Assembly: GCA_016866675.1 (NCBI GenBank) | Contig: VGLO01000011.1 | Location: 1-18,992, forward strand | Direction of reading: 5' to 3' | DNA length: 18,992 nt | DNA from: Candidatus Staskawiczbacteria bacterium | GTDB lineage: Bacteria > Patescibacteriota > Minisyncoccia > Minisyncoccales > Staskawiczbacteraceae | Shown: positions 7,409 through 13,212 of the stretch, in pieces | How the letters are laid out: each line of letters begins with the position of its first letter | How positions within the stretch are numbered: position 1 is the first letter of the stretch | Position numbers and translations under genes: made by a program | The notes under the pieces: model-generated | What the model saw: only the letters and a program-made list of their open reading frames with translations | Databases searched by the model: none | What the model was told of the DNA's origin: nothing

Positions 7409-9026
7409 AGATATACTTCTTTACATATTGATTGTTTTGGCAATAACCTTGCCATGGTTTTTTAATCGCGGATACTTACTATTTATCGATTTCTCTTTTG
7501 GACCTAGCGTTAGTTTAAACTTTTTAAGCAGTGATGCGTTAACGACTCTTATTATAAAAACACTATCATTATTTTACTTCTATGATTTTGGTGAAAAGTT
7601 ATTCATATCATTAATTTTTTTAACAGTTTTTATAGGAGGAAAAAAGGTAGTAGAAAATTTTTCGGACGACAAAATTATTATTTTCTTATCAAGCCTATTT
7701 TTTTTATTTAATCCATTTATTTATGACAGAATAATGTACGGACAAATTGGCATTGTCTTAGCTTTTGGTTTTTTTTGTATTGGTCTTGGATATTTATTAA
7801 AATTTTTAAAATCAACTAGCCTTAAAAATACTTTTTTATCGGGATTATTTTTTGGGTTATCGATTCAATTATCTATACATTTTGCAGTTTTTTTTGCCAT
7901 ATTACTGATTGCATTAACCTTTTTATTAATTTTAAGAAAGTATGGTACAAAAAAAATATTTATACTTCTTTTAATTATCTTTACAATAGTTTTTTTAATA
8001 AACCTAAACCACATTATCAGTATAATATTTTATCCACCGATAATAAGTTTTTTAAAAGAGGGGATTCAATCAAAGGATATTGAGGCATTTAAAACATCTG
8101 GTAATAGTGAGTCAAATTTGGCTTTTAATGTTTTAATGATGTCTGGTTTTTGGGGAAAAGACCAAATGAGATACCTTGATCTATCCACGCAAAAAGAAAA
8201 CTGGGGGAGGAGTTTTCTATTTCTATCACCCTTAATAATAATTGGATTCGTATTGGCTTTAAAAAATAGGGGACTAAGACCAATTTCTCTAATACTAATT
8301 ATTATTTTTTTTCTTTCTGTGGTTCTGGCGATGGGAATAAAATCATCATTTTTTGGCCAAATAACATATTGGCTTTTTGACAAATTTGTTTTTTACCGAG
8401 GATTTCGTGAAACTCAAAAATGGGTTTCTCTAATAGTAATAGTCTACGGCATATTTTTGACTATTGGATTAAATTGGCTTTTTGGTAAAAAAAACATAAA
8501 AAACAATAAATTGATTGTAGCTACATTTATTACTGGAGTCATAATTATGCAGGCACCATTTTTACTTTTTGGTTTACGAGGACAAATAAAGCCTGTAGAT
8601 TTTCCAAGCGACTGGTACGAAGCTGAAAGTTTAATACTAAAGGATCAAGAAATTAAAGATCAAAAGTGTTCTGGTAAAATTTTAATTTTGCCTTGGCATA
8701 TGTACATGAGTTTTAAATGGACTAAAAGAGTAATTTTTAATCCATCAAAACACTTTTTTTCTTGCCCCACAATTCAAGGGACAAACATGGAGTGGGGAGG
8801 AATATATGATAATAGCCAAAACAAAGACAGTCAAAAAGTTGTAGAATGGATAAATGGAAGCCATAACATAAAAGAAATTGGTAGAGAGGGACTAAACATA
8901 GAATATGTAATTTTATTTAAAGAACTTGATTGGCAAAAATACCAATGGCTTGACTCAGTTGATTACTTAACACTCCAAAAAGAATTAGAAACCATAAAAG
9001 TTTATAAACTAATAGAAAATGATTAA
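7386..9026 (+). CDS. Multi-spanning GT-C-like membrane protein, relative of its upstream neighbour
   Basis: The 546-residue protein starts with GTG inside the end of the previous gene. It has about 10-11 hydrophobic spans up to residue 395 and then a polar domain of about 150 residues. Acidic Asp35 sits in the first loop (YLLFIDFSFGP), as in GT-C enzymes. NPFIYDRIMYGQIG (113-126) is a loop I associate with large bacterial and archaeal membrane proteins of this type. The polar domain has ILILPWHMYMSF and LNIEYVILFKEL; the 777-residue neighbour has LWLPLNN and LNIEYVILNNDI at matching places, so the two are diverged paralogs. It overlaps the next gene by 8 bases. A lipid-linked sugar transferase role is inferred. 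GTG is the only reasonable start that keeps the first transmembrane span. Confidence 0.7.
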   Translation: MNILKNHKDILLYILIVLAITLPWFFNRGYLLFIDFSFGPSVSLNFLSSDALTTLIIKTLSLFYFYDFGEKLFISLIFLTVFIGGKKVVENFSDDKIIIFLSSLFFLFNPFIYDRIMYGQIGIVLAFGFFCIGLGYLLKFLKSTSLKNTFLSGLFFGLSIQLSIHFAVFFAILLIALTFLLILRKYGTKKIFILLLIIFTIVFLINLNHIISIIFYPPIISFLKEGIQSKDIEAFKTSGNSESNLAFNVLMMSGFWGKDQMRYLDLSTQKENWGRSFLFLSPLIIIGFVLALKNRGLRPISLILIIIFFLSVVLAMGIKSSFFGQITYWLFDKFVFYRGFRETQKWVSLIVIVYGIFLTIGLNWLFGKKNIKNNKLIVATFITGVIIMQAPFLLFGLRGQIKPVDFPSDWYEAESLILKDQEIKDQKCSGKILILPWHMYMSFKWTKRVIFNPSKHFFSCPTIQGTNMEWGGIYDNSQNKDSQKVVEWINGSHNIKEIGREGLNIEYVILFKELDWQKYQWLDSVDYLTLQKELETIKVYKLIEND

Positions 9027-9660
9027 AAATTTATTGGTAATTATCAAAGGTTTAATAAGGCAGACCTCAAAGTTTTTTCCTTATTTTTTTGCCTTTTATA
9101 TAATATCTTTAGCAATTTCGACATTCTCTGAAACTTGGAGTCATTTTTTTAACTGGAAAGCATTTAACATAAGTATTTTATTTCTGGGCGTAATTTCGTT
9201 TATTAGTATCTTTTCAAGAAACGAAACAGGTAATTTCAAGAAACTTTCTATTTTAAATTCAATTAAAAATACTCTAGCAAATAAAAAGATGACTTATGTA
9301 AAGATTTTGTTAATTTTTTTGTTTTTGTCTTACTTAATAATATTACAAATAAATTTAATTGATTTTTCAATTATAGCATTTGGTTTAATTTCTATATTTT
9401 TAATTAAAGATGGAAGGGTCTCAGCTGTGCTTGCCATGTCAACTTTTATTTATTGCGTTTTTTTATATGCAAATGACAATATTAAATTATCTGAAACATA
9501 TTCTGTTTACGGATATTATTTTTTAATTATATTAGTTATTTCACAAGTAATGCAATCATTCAAAAAGACTAACCCAAAAGGACAAATACATATACGCGTA
9601 AGACCTCAAAGGTTAACTATTCGCAAGAAGCTTGAGATTAAAGTCAGGCCTGTGGATTAA
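9019..9660 (+). CDS. Small polytopic membrane protein of unknown function
   Basis: I do not recognise this 213-residue protein. It has about six hydrophobic spans (roughly 20-35, 49-65, 92-112, 114-129, 134-150 and 163-180). A strongly basic tail (181-213) holds two similar short strands, IHIRVRPQRL and LEIKVRPVD. No catalytic motif is visible. The ATG overlaps the stop of the GT-C-like gene by 8 bases, so it is the last gene of the glycan locus transcription unit and may work with the two large membrane proteins, for example as an accessory subunit. No terminator with a T-run follows; the next promoter begins 26 bases after the stop. Confidence 0.65.
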   Translation: MIKNLLVIIKGLIRQTSKFFPYFFAFYIISLAISTFSETWSHFFNWKAFNISILFLGVISFISIFSRNETGNFKKLSILNSIKNTLANKKMTYVKILLIFLFLSYLIILQINLIDFSIIAFGLISIFLIKDGRVSAVLAMSTFIYCVFLYANDNIKLSETYSVYGYYFLIILVISQVMQSFKKTNPKGQIHIRVRPQRLTIRKKLEIKVRPVD

Positions 9661-9685
9661 ATTACCTACATACATATAGTTTATG

Positions 9686-9694
9686 TGGTATAAT
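9686..9694 (+). promoter_or_regulatory. Extended -10 promoter, probable leaderless start
   Basis: TGG followed by a perfect TATAAT (9689-9694) forms an extended -10 element. Only eight bases separate it from the ATG at 9703, so the message would have a leader of at most one or two bases. No good -35 box is seen, as is common with extended -10 promoters. An imperfect inverted repeat, TACC(T)ACATA / TATGTGGTA (9663-9690), overlaps it. Confidence 0.6.
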
Positions 9695-9702
9695 TTAGAA
9701 AA

Positions 9703-10296
9703 ATGTCACCAAAAAGCTTTTTTAAAGAAAAGGCTATTTCTAAAGTAATATTTTCTGCGTTAATATTAGCTGTTTTTGCTTGGATTTTTGGTCCTTCTAT
9801 TTATCTCCAGTTTACAGAAAAAATAGAATTAGTTTCAGCTGAGGGATCAGGATATGGACCTCCTCCGCCACCAACATGTTATCAAGAGGGAGACCCTGCC
9901 TTTATTAGCGCCATTGATGATCAAGTTATTTCCGTGGGGGATAATATAAGTTTCATTTTATACTCAATAAATATTAAGAGTTCAATATATACAATTTCTG
10001 ATTCATTTGAAGGGACAAGTATAGTAAACACCAACATTGATAGCTCTGGCCACTTTTCATGGATACCGCTAGAAAGCGATATTGGAGTACATAACATTGA
10101 AGTTGTTGCATCTGGCGAATGTGATGCTCTTATTAGCATTAACTTTAAGATATCTGTTGATTTGTTACCTCAAGATGAATACGTTGATGACGAAAATAGC
10201 ATTGACCCTGAAAATCAAACTAAAGACCCTTCTATTAGAATATCGCCAAAACTACCAAATACCGGCAAAATGAGTAAACCAGGTTATATAAAATAG
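9703..10296 (+). CDS. Exported Ig-like surface protein ending in LPNTG
   Basis: The 197-residue protein has a basic N-terminus and a hydrophobic span at about 14-35, followed by LVSAEG, a possible signal-peptidase site near residue 46. A Pro-rich hinge (GPPPPPTC, 52-59) leads to one Ig-like domain (about 64-152), with ISVGDNISF and GHFSWIPLESDIGVHNIEVVA, a pattern like the putative Ig (He_PIG) family. Cys59 and Cys130 could form a disulfide. An acidic linker leads to LPNTG at 184-188, a sortase recognition motif, and a sortase gene follows after two bases. Only nine residues (KMSKPGYIK) follow the motif, so the usual hydrophobic span and basic tail are missing. The N-terminal span could hold the protein in the membrane instead if it is not cleaved. 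It is probably a substrate of the neighbouring sortase. Confidence 0.8.
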   Translation: MSPKSFFKEKAISKVIFSALILAVFAWIFGPSIYLQFTEKIELVSAEGSGYGPPPPPTCYQEGDPAFISAIDDQVISVGDNISFILYSINIKSSIYTISDSFEGTSIVNTNIDSSGHFSWIPLESDIGVHNIEVVASGECDALISINFKISVDLLPQDEYVDDENSIDPENQTKDPSIRISPKLPNTGKMSKPGYIK

Positions 10297-10298
10297 CT

Positions 10299-10997
10299 AT
10301 GAGACTAAAAACAATATTAAAGTGGTTGCTTGCCATATTGCTTCTGATAATTGCTTTGTTTATGGTTTTGGTTGCTTATTTTATTGTGACAAACGCTTTA
10401 AACAAGGATAGTAGAAATTCTGCAGAACAGGCGAACAAGCAAAGTCAAATAAAATTAACTCCAGACAATAATATTGCCTTAGAAGTTAAGCAAGAGTCAA
10501 CTGAAAGCACAAATAATATTCCAAAACCACAAAAACCATCTCCCAATATAGTTCTTACAGACTTTAAACTTGTAATTCCAAAAATAAATGTAAGCGGAAT
10601 TGTTTCTGAGGTTGGTCTTAATACAAAAGGTGAAATGGAGGCTCCTGTAGGTCCAAATGGTTTAGGTTGGTATAAATTTGGCACCTATCCAGGAGGTATA
10701 GGAAGTGCTGTAATTGATGGCCATTATGGAAGATGGGTGAGTGGAGAGGGTTCTATTTTTGACAATCTAAGCAGTCTTAAAAAGGGTGATACTGTTTACA
10801 TTGAAAAAGATTCTGGTGAAATTATAGAATTTGTAGTCAGAGAGTTAAAAGTTTACAATCCAGAAGATGACGCTTCTGATGTATTCTTTTCTTCAGACGG
10901 CAAATCTCATTTAAATTTAGTCACTTGCACAGGAACATGGATTGGAAAAGAAAAAACTTTTTCAGAAAGACTTGTGGTTTTTACAGATAAAAAATAA
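10299..10997 (+). CDS. Sortase, class F-like
   Basis: This 232-residue transpeptidase has one N-terminal membrane span (about 6-30), a Lys/Gln/Ser-rich linker and a sortase beta-barrel from about residue 84. His142 (AVIDGHYGRW), Cys210 (LNLVTCTGTW) and Arg224 (FSERLVVF) form the expected catalytic triad. MEAPVGPNGLGWYKFGTYPG (113-132) and IFDNLSSLKKGDTVYI are typical of the class F/E group. Class F is my best placement from the short TGTW loop after the Cys; class E is the alternative. The family cuts LPxTG-like motifs between Thr and Gly and joins the protein to an amino acceptor on the outer face of the membrane. The preceding gene encodes an LPNTG protein. The stop overlaps the next ATG (TAATG), so the genes are coupled. 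Confidence 0.93.
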   Translation: MRLKTILKWLLAILLLIIALFMVLVAYFIVTNALNKDSRNSAEQANKQSQIKLTPDNNIALEVKQESTESTNNIPKPQKPSPNIVLTDFKLVIPKINVSGIVSEVGLNTKGEMEAPVGPNGLGWYKFGTYPGGIGSAVIDGHYGRWVSGEGSIFDNLSSLKKGDTVYIEKDSGEIIEFVVRELKVYNPEDDASDVFFSSDGKSHLNLVTCTGTWIGKEKTFSERLVVFTDKK

Positions 10998-11197
10998 TGA
11001 AAACCTACAAAAAGATAATTGGATTTTTAGCGGTAATTGTTGGAATAATTGCTCTTGTGACGCCCTTTACTCCAGGGGCTGGTTTTTTTATATTCATAGG
11101 TCTCAATATTCTTGGAGTACATTTTGCTTTTTTAGACAAAATCGAAAGCTTTTTATTGAAAAGAAATAAAAAAAGTACTATAAATACAGAGAAGTAG
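10997..11197 (+). CDS. PGPGW-type small transmembrane protein
   Basis: The 66-residue protein has two hydrophobic segments (about 7-23 and 28-45) around TPFTPGAGF. GFFIFIGLNILGVHFAFLD and a short amphipathic, basic tail follow. This layout matches the small PGPGW family of putative transmembrane proteins (PGxGx, then a GL-L hairpin), though here the core reads PGAG. The family's function is not established. Overlap with the sortase stop (TAATG at 10995-10999) shows it is translated with the sortase, so a role near the sorting machinery is possible. The tRNA gene starts three bases after its stop codon. Confidence 0.75.
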   Translation: MKTYKKIIGFLAVIVGIIALVTPFTPGAGFFIFIGLNILGVHFAFLDKIESFLLKRNKKSTINTEK

Positions 11198-11200
11198 AGA

Positions 11201-11274
11201 GGGCCTATGGTCTAACGGTATGACACATCCATGGCATGGATGAAGCCGGAGTTCGACTCTCCGTAGGTCCACCA
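11201..11274 (+). tRNA. tRNA-Ala (GGC anticodon), CCA encoded
   Basis: A full cloverleaf can be drawn. The acceptor stem GGGCCTA pairs with TAGGTCC and includes the G3-U70 wobble that marks alanine tRNAs. The D arm is GTC/GAC around TAACGGTAT. The anticodon stem CATCC/GGATG encloses the loop ATGGCAT, with GGC at 11233-11235. The variable loop is AAGC. The T arm CGGAG/CTCCG encloses TTCGACT. The discriminator is A and the CCA end is encoded (11272-11274). It lies three bases after the PGPGW-type gene, with no promoter between, so it is probably cut out of the sortase transcript. Confidence 0.96.
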
Positions 11275-11294
11275 TTTCAGATTTGCCGAATAAG

Positions 11295-11347
11295 TTGATT
11301 TGTAAAAAAATTTGTGGTAAATACTAGTTAGTTCATCAACAGAGGAG
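11295..11347 (+). promoter_or_regulatory. Promoter and strong Shine-Dalgarno for the 73-residue protein
   Basis: TTGATT (11295-11300), a 17-base spacer and TGG-TAAATA (-10 at 11318-11323) form a moderate promoter. The leader carries TCATCAA (11333-11339) and AGAGGAG (11341-11347), the latter six bases before the ATG. The Shine-Dalgarno is among the strongest in the window. Confidence 0.55.
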
Positions 11348-11353
11348 ATTCCT

Positions 11354-11575
11354 ATGGAAAGAGAAAAGATTGTTTCAGCTGTTGGAAAATTAACACCAAG
11401 TGAATTCTTAAAACTTCAGGAGGCAGCTGACGCTCCAACTCACGGTGGAAATCCACTAACTGGTCCAATAAGAGAAAAAGCCCACAAATTAGGTTTGGCT
11501 TATTTATCAGGAAAATTAAAACTTGATGTAGTAAGATATCTGCGAGATGGAGACGAGCCAATTATTATTGGCTAA
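11354..11575 (+). CDS. Small hypothetical protein (73 residues)
   Basis: I do not recognise this protein. It is soluble, with no signal peptide, membrane span or Cys. The N-terminal third (EREKIVSAVGKLTPSEFLKL) looks helical. A Gly/Pro-rich turn (PTHGGNPLTGP, 28-38) follows, then a second helical stretch (IREKAHKLGLAYLSGKLKLDVVRYL) and a short acidic end. The ATG is fixed by AGAGGAG six bases upstream. It forms a single-gene unit with its own promoter and a good terminator at 11582-11608, which, with the strong ribosome binding site, suggests steady or high expression. It could be a small regulatory or nucleic-acid-associated protein, but nothing in the sequence settles this. Confidence 0.75.
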   Translation: MEREKIVSAVGKLTPSEFLKLQEAADAPTHGGNPLTGPIREKAHKLGLAYLSGKLKLDVVRYLRDGDEPIIIG

Positions 11576-11581
11576 AACAGA

Positions 11582-11608
11582 GATTTGCAAAAGAGGCAAG
11601 TCTTTTTT
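11582..11608 (+). terminator. Rho-independent terminator
   Basis: GATTTGC (11582-11588) pairs with GCAAGTC (11596-11602), with one G-U pair, around a seven-base loop. Six T residues follow (11603-11608). It ends the transcript of the 73-residue protein. Confidence 0.8.
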
Positions 11609-11612
11609 ATTA

Positions 11613-11674
11613 TTGCCATAATTAGGATTAGTGATAATATAAAGGCGGTTTAGTACCTTGTCATCAAACAGGAG
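11613..11674 (+). promoter_or_regulatory. Candidate promoter and Shine-Dalgarno for the 136-residue protein
   Basis: TTGCCA (11613-11618) lies upstream of GATAAT (11633-11638, 14-base spacer) or TAATAT (11635-11640, 16-base spacer); the second spacing is better. The leader has TCATCAA (11661-11667) and AGGAG (11670-11674), five bases before the ATG. The order TCATCAA then purine-rich site matches the leader of the preceding gene. Confidence 0.45.
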
Positions 11675-11679
11675 CTCAT

Positions 11680-12090
11680 ATGCCTAGAAAGAGCAACATA
11701 TACATAATGGAGCAAAGAAAGAAAAAAATTAACAAAATTAGAGAAAAACTTTTAGAAAAACATGGAGAAGTTTCTGTAGTTATTCTGAAAGCTTTTGCAA
11801 AAGAGCTACTGCCAAAAAAGAAAATCAAAAAAGTAAAAATGCTATTTTACTTTGTTTCAAAATGGATCAAGATGTGGAAAAGAGAAATAAAACAGGCACA
11901 CTTACCAGAAAATATTTTTCATTGGACTTGTCATATGTCGCTTGAACTTACAAGAAGATCTTTTTCTGCTTGGCAAATTGTTTCAGGAAAGGTATCTGAA
12001 AGATCCTTAGAGTCAATAACAAGAAACATTAACTCTAATCTTTCTCGATGTAAATTAATACTGGAAAATATGGCAAATGAGATAATTTAG
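11680..12090 (+). CDS. Basic hypothetical protein (136 residues)
   Basis: I do not recognise this protein. It is Lys/Arg-rich, especially in residues 1-75 (RKKKINKIREKLLEKHGEV and LLPKKKIKKVKMLFYF), and looks almost wholly helical. A middle segment (EIKQAHLPENIFHWTCHMSL) contains His and Cys but no clear metal site. There is no signal peptide or confident membrane span, so a cytosolic, possibly nucleic-acid-binding or ribosome-associated role fits the charge; this is inference only. The start is fixed by AGGAG five bases upstream. It is a single-gene unit with its own promoter region and a terminator at 12092-12119. Confidence 0.75.
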   Translation: MPRKSNIYIMEQRKKKINKIREKLLEKHGEVSVVILKAFAKELLPKKKIKKVKMLFYFVSKWIKMWKREIKQAHLPENIFHWTCHMSLELTRRSFSAWQIVSGKVSERSLESITRNINSNLSRCKLILENMANEII

Positions 12091-12091
12091 C

Positions 12092-12119
12092 ACCCACAAC
12101 TATGTGGGTTCTTTTATTT
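12092..12119 (+). terminator. Rho-independent terminator
   Basis: ACCCAC (12092-12097) pairs perfectly with GTGGGT (12104-12109) around AACTAT and is followed by TCTTTTATTT. It starts two bases after the stop codon of the 136-residue protein, and its T-rich tail overlaps the -35 box of the next promoter. Confidence 0.8.
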
Positions 12120-12146
12120 GACAATATTAAAATAGAATGATAGTAT
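12118..12146 (+). promoter_or_regulatory. Strong promoter with leaderless start
   Basis: A consensus TTGACA (12118-12123), a 17-base spacer and TGA-TAGTAT (extended -10, hexamer at 12141-12146) precede the ATG at 12153 by six bases. A start seven bases after the -10 falls exactly on the A of ATG. No Shine-Dalgarno is present. Confidence 0.75.
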
Positions 12147-12152
12147 TGTCAC

Positions 12153-13130
12153 ATGAAAACAAACTACAAATATATGAAAAGTAATAGTAAATTAAATTTT
12201 ATACTATTGGGGGCGGTGTTTTGCCTTGTTTTTGTGGCAATTTTTTCTTTTAATGCCGTGGATGTGGAGGCTCAAGTCAACTACTACCAAGGAGGTAATT
12301 TAAACTGTGTTTCTTATAGCTATAAAAAATGTAATGGAACAGCAGTTTATTGGTACGACTCCTGCAACAATATGCAGGACCTATATCAGTCTTGCACATA
12401 TGGACAAATTTGCTCAGGAAGCACTTGTATTAACCAAAATTTAAATATCAATACTGGCACAACCTACTCAAATAACTCAAACACTAACACTGGTACAAAT
12501 TATTCAAACACTACAAACAACAATACAACTAATAACAACTACGTTTTAAATTATACAAGAGGTTGTTTTAATAATGTTTCATATTGGTATGATTCGACAG
12601 GAAACAGACAAGGAGTTTACCAAAACTGTAGCTTAACAGGCCAAACTTGCCAAGACGGGCAATGCATTGGCTCAAGTCAAAATAGTTCAAGCAACAACAC
12701 AAATACCAGCTCTAGCACAGAAACCAATACAACAAGCAACACAACCAATAACACAACACTTAATCAAAACCCAACAAATCAGAGTGCGTACGCATTACAC
12801 TATGTGACAAAATGCTATGAAAACAATATTTATTGGTACGACTCAAATGATCAAGTAAAAGATTTATTTGTTGTTTGTTCTGACAGTAATTCATGCACTC
12901 AAGACTCATGTGGCGAAGCACAGTGTAAAAATGAATTAAAGTGCGATGGCTCAACTTGTGCCACAAACTCTCAGGACTTTGCAAGGTATTGCGCCTCAAC
13001 AGCAGGTGCAAGTGTTGCCTCAAGTCCTTTTCTTAACTTTTTGAAAAAATGGTATTTATGGATATTACTAATAATTGTTCTAGTTGTAGTATTTATATTC
13101 ATATTCAGAAGATTATCATCCAGCAACTAA
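12153..13130 (+). CDS. Secreted Cys-rich three-repeat surface protein with C-terminal membrane anchor
   Basis: The 325-residue protein has a signal peptide (hydrophobic 14-36, VEA-Q cleavage likely at 40/41) and three related Cys modules with YWYDS at 66-70, 144-148 and 227-231. Each module has a Cys before the motif, a Cys about 12 residues after it and a C-x(4-6)-C pair at its end. Thr/Asn/Ser-rich linkers (about 96-130 and 174-210) separate them and offer many N-x-S/T and Thr/Ser sites, suggesting a glycosylated stalk. The third module runs into an extra Cys-rich stretch (CTQDSCGEAQCKNELKCDGSTC). A C-terminal span (about 300-318) with RR fixes it in the membrane, leaving the repeats outside. 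The promoter position favours the first ATG over the one at 12174. An adhesion or attachment role is possible; no enzyme motif is seen. Confidence 0.85.
   Translation: MKTNYKYMKSNSKLNFILLGAVFCLVFVAIFSFNAVDVEAQVNYYQGGNLNCVSYSYKKCNGTAVYWYDSCNNMQDLYQSCTYGQICSGSTCINQNLNINTGTTYSNNSNTNTGTNYSNTTNNNTTNNNYVLNYTRGCFNNVSYWYDSTGNRQGVYQNCSLTGQTCQDGQCIGSSQNSSSNNTNTSSSTETNTTSNTTNNTTLNQNPTNQSAYALHYVTKCYENNIYWYDSNDQVKDLFVVCSDSNSCTQDSCGEAQCKNELKCDGSTCATNSQDFARYCASTAGASVASSPFLNFLKKWYLWILLIIVLVVVFIFIFRRLSSSN
12306..12926 (+). repeat. Three diverged Cys/YWYDS modules within the surface protein gene
   Basis: Modules begin at the Cys codons of residues 52, 138 and 221. The best conserved DNA is TATTGGTAYGAYTC, present three times. 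YWYDS motifs are 78 and 83 residues apart, joined by low-complexity Asn/Thr linkers. This is an internal protein-level duplication, not a mobile repeat. Confidence 0.8.
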
Positions 13131-13140
13131 ATCAAAATTA

Positions 13141-13171
13141 AAAAAGCACCCTAAGAAAGGGTGTTTTTTTT
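13141..13171 (+). terminator. Rho-independent terminator
   Basis: CACCCT (13147-13152) pairs with AGGGTG (13158-13163) around AAGAA, flanked by an A-run on the left and a T-run (13164-13171) on the right that lengthen the stem. It ends the surface-protein transcript and could also act in the reverse direction. Confidence 0.88.
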
Positions 13172-13173
13172 AA

Positions 13174-13202
13174 TTGCCAAAAACTCAATTTTAAGGTATA
13201 AT
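13174..13202 (+). promoter_or_regulatory. Promoter of the peptidoglycan operon, nearly leaderless
   Basis: TTGCCA (13174-13179), a 17-base spacer and a perfect TATAAT (13197-13202) form a good promoter directly after the terminator. The ATG at 13213 is ten bases beyond the -10, so the leader would be about three bases or none. There is no Shine-Dalgarno. Confidence 0.75.
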
Positions 13203-13212
13203 TTTCTTACTA

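Noticed and set aside
10082..10273. Plus-strand overlapping frames at 10082-10273 and 10942-11169
   Set aside because: They lie inside the LPNTG protein and across the sortase/PGPGW-type genes in another frame, and their translations are low-quality Leu/Lys- or aromatic-rich strings with no family resemblance.
10252..10320. A frameshift hiding a classic hydrophobic LPxTG tail
   Set aside because: Both alternative frames after LPNTG stop within five codons. The hydrophobic stretch just downstream is the N-terminal span of the sortase, with its own start.
11201..11353. Integrated element at the tRNA-Ala gene
   Set aside because: No integrase, no direct copy of the tRNA 3' end and no change in gene style are visible downstream within the window.
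12430..12780. CRISPR-like or tandem DNA repeat in the Asn/Thr-rich region
   Set aside because: The apparent repetition comes from AAT/ACA codon runs within an open frame. Units are irregular, and there are no constant repeats with variable spacers.
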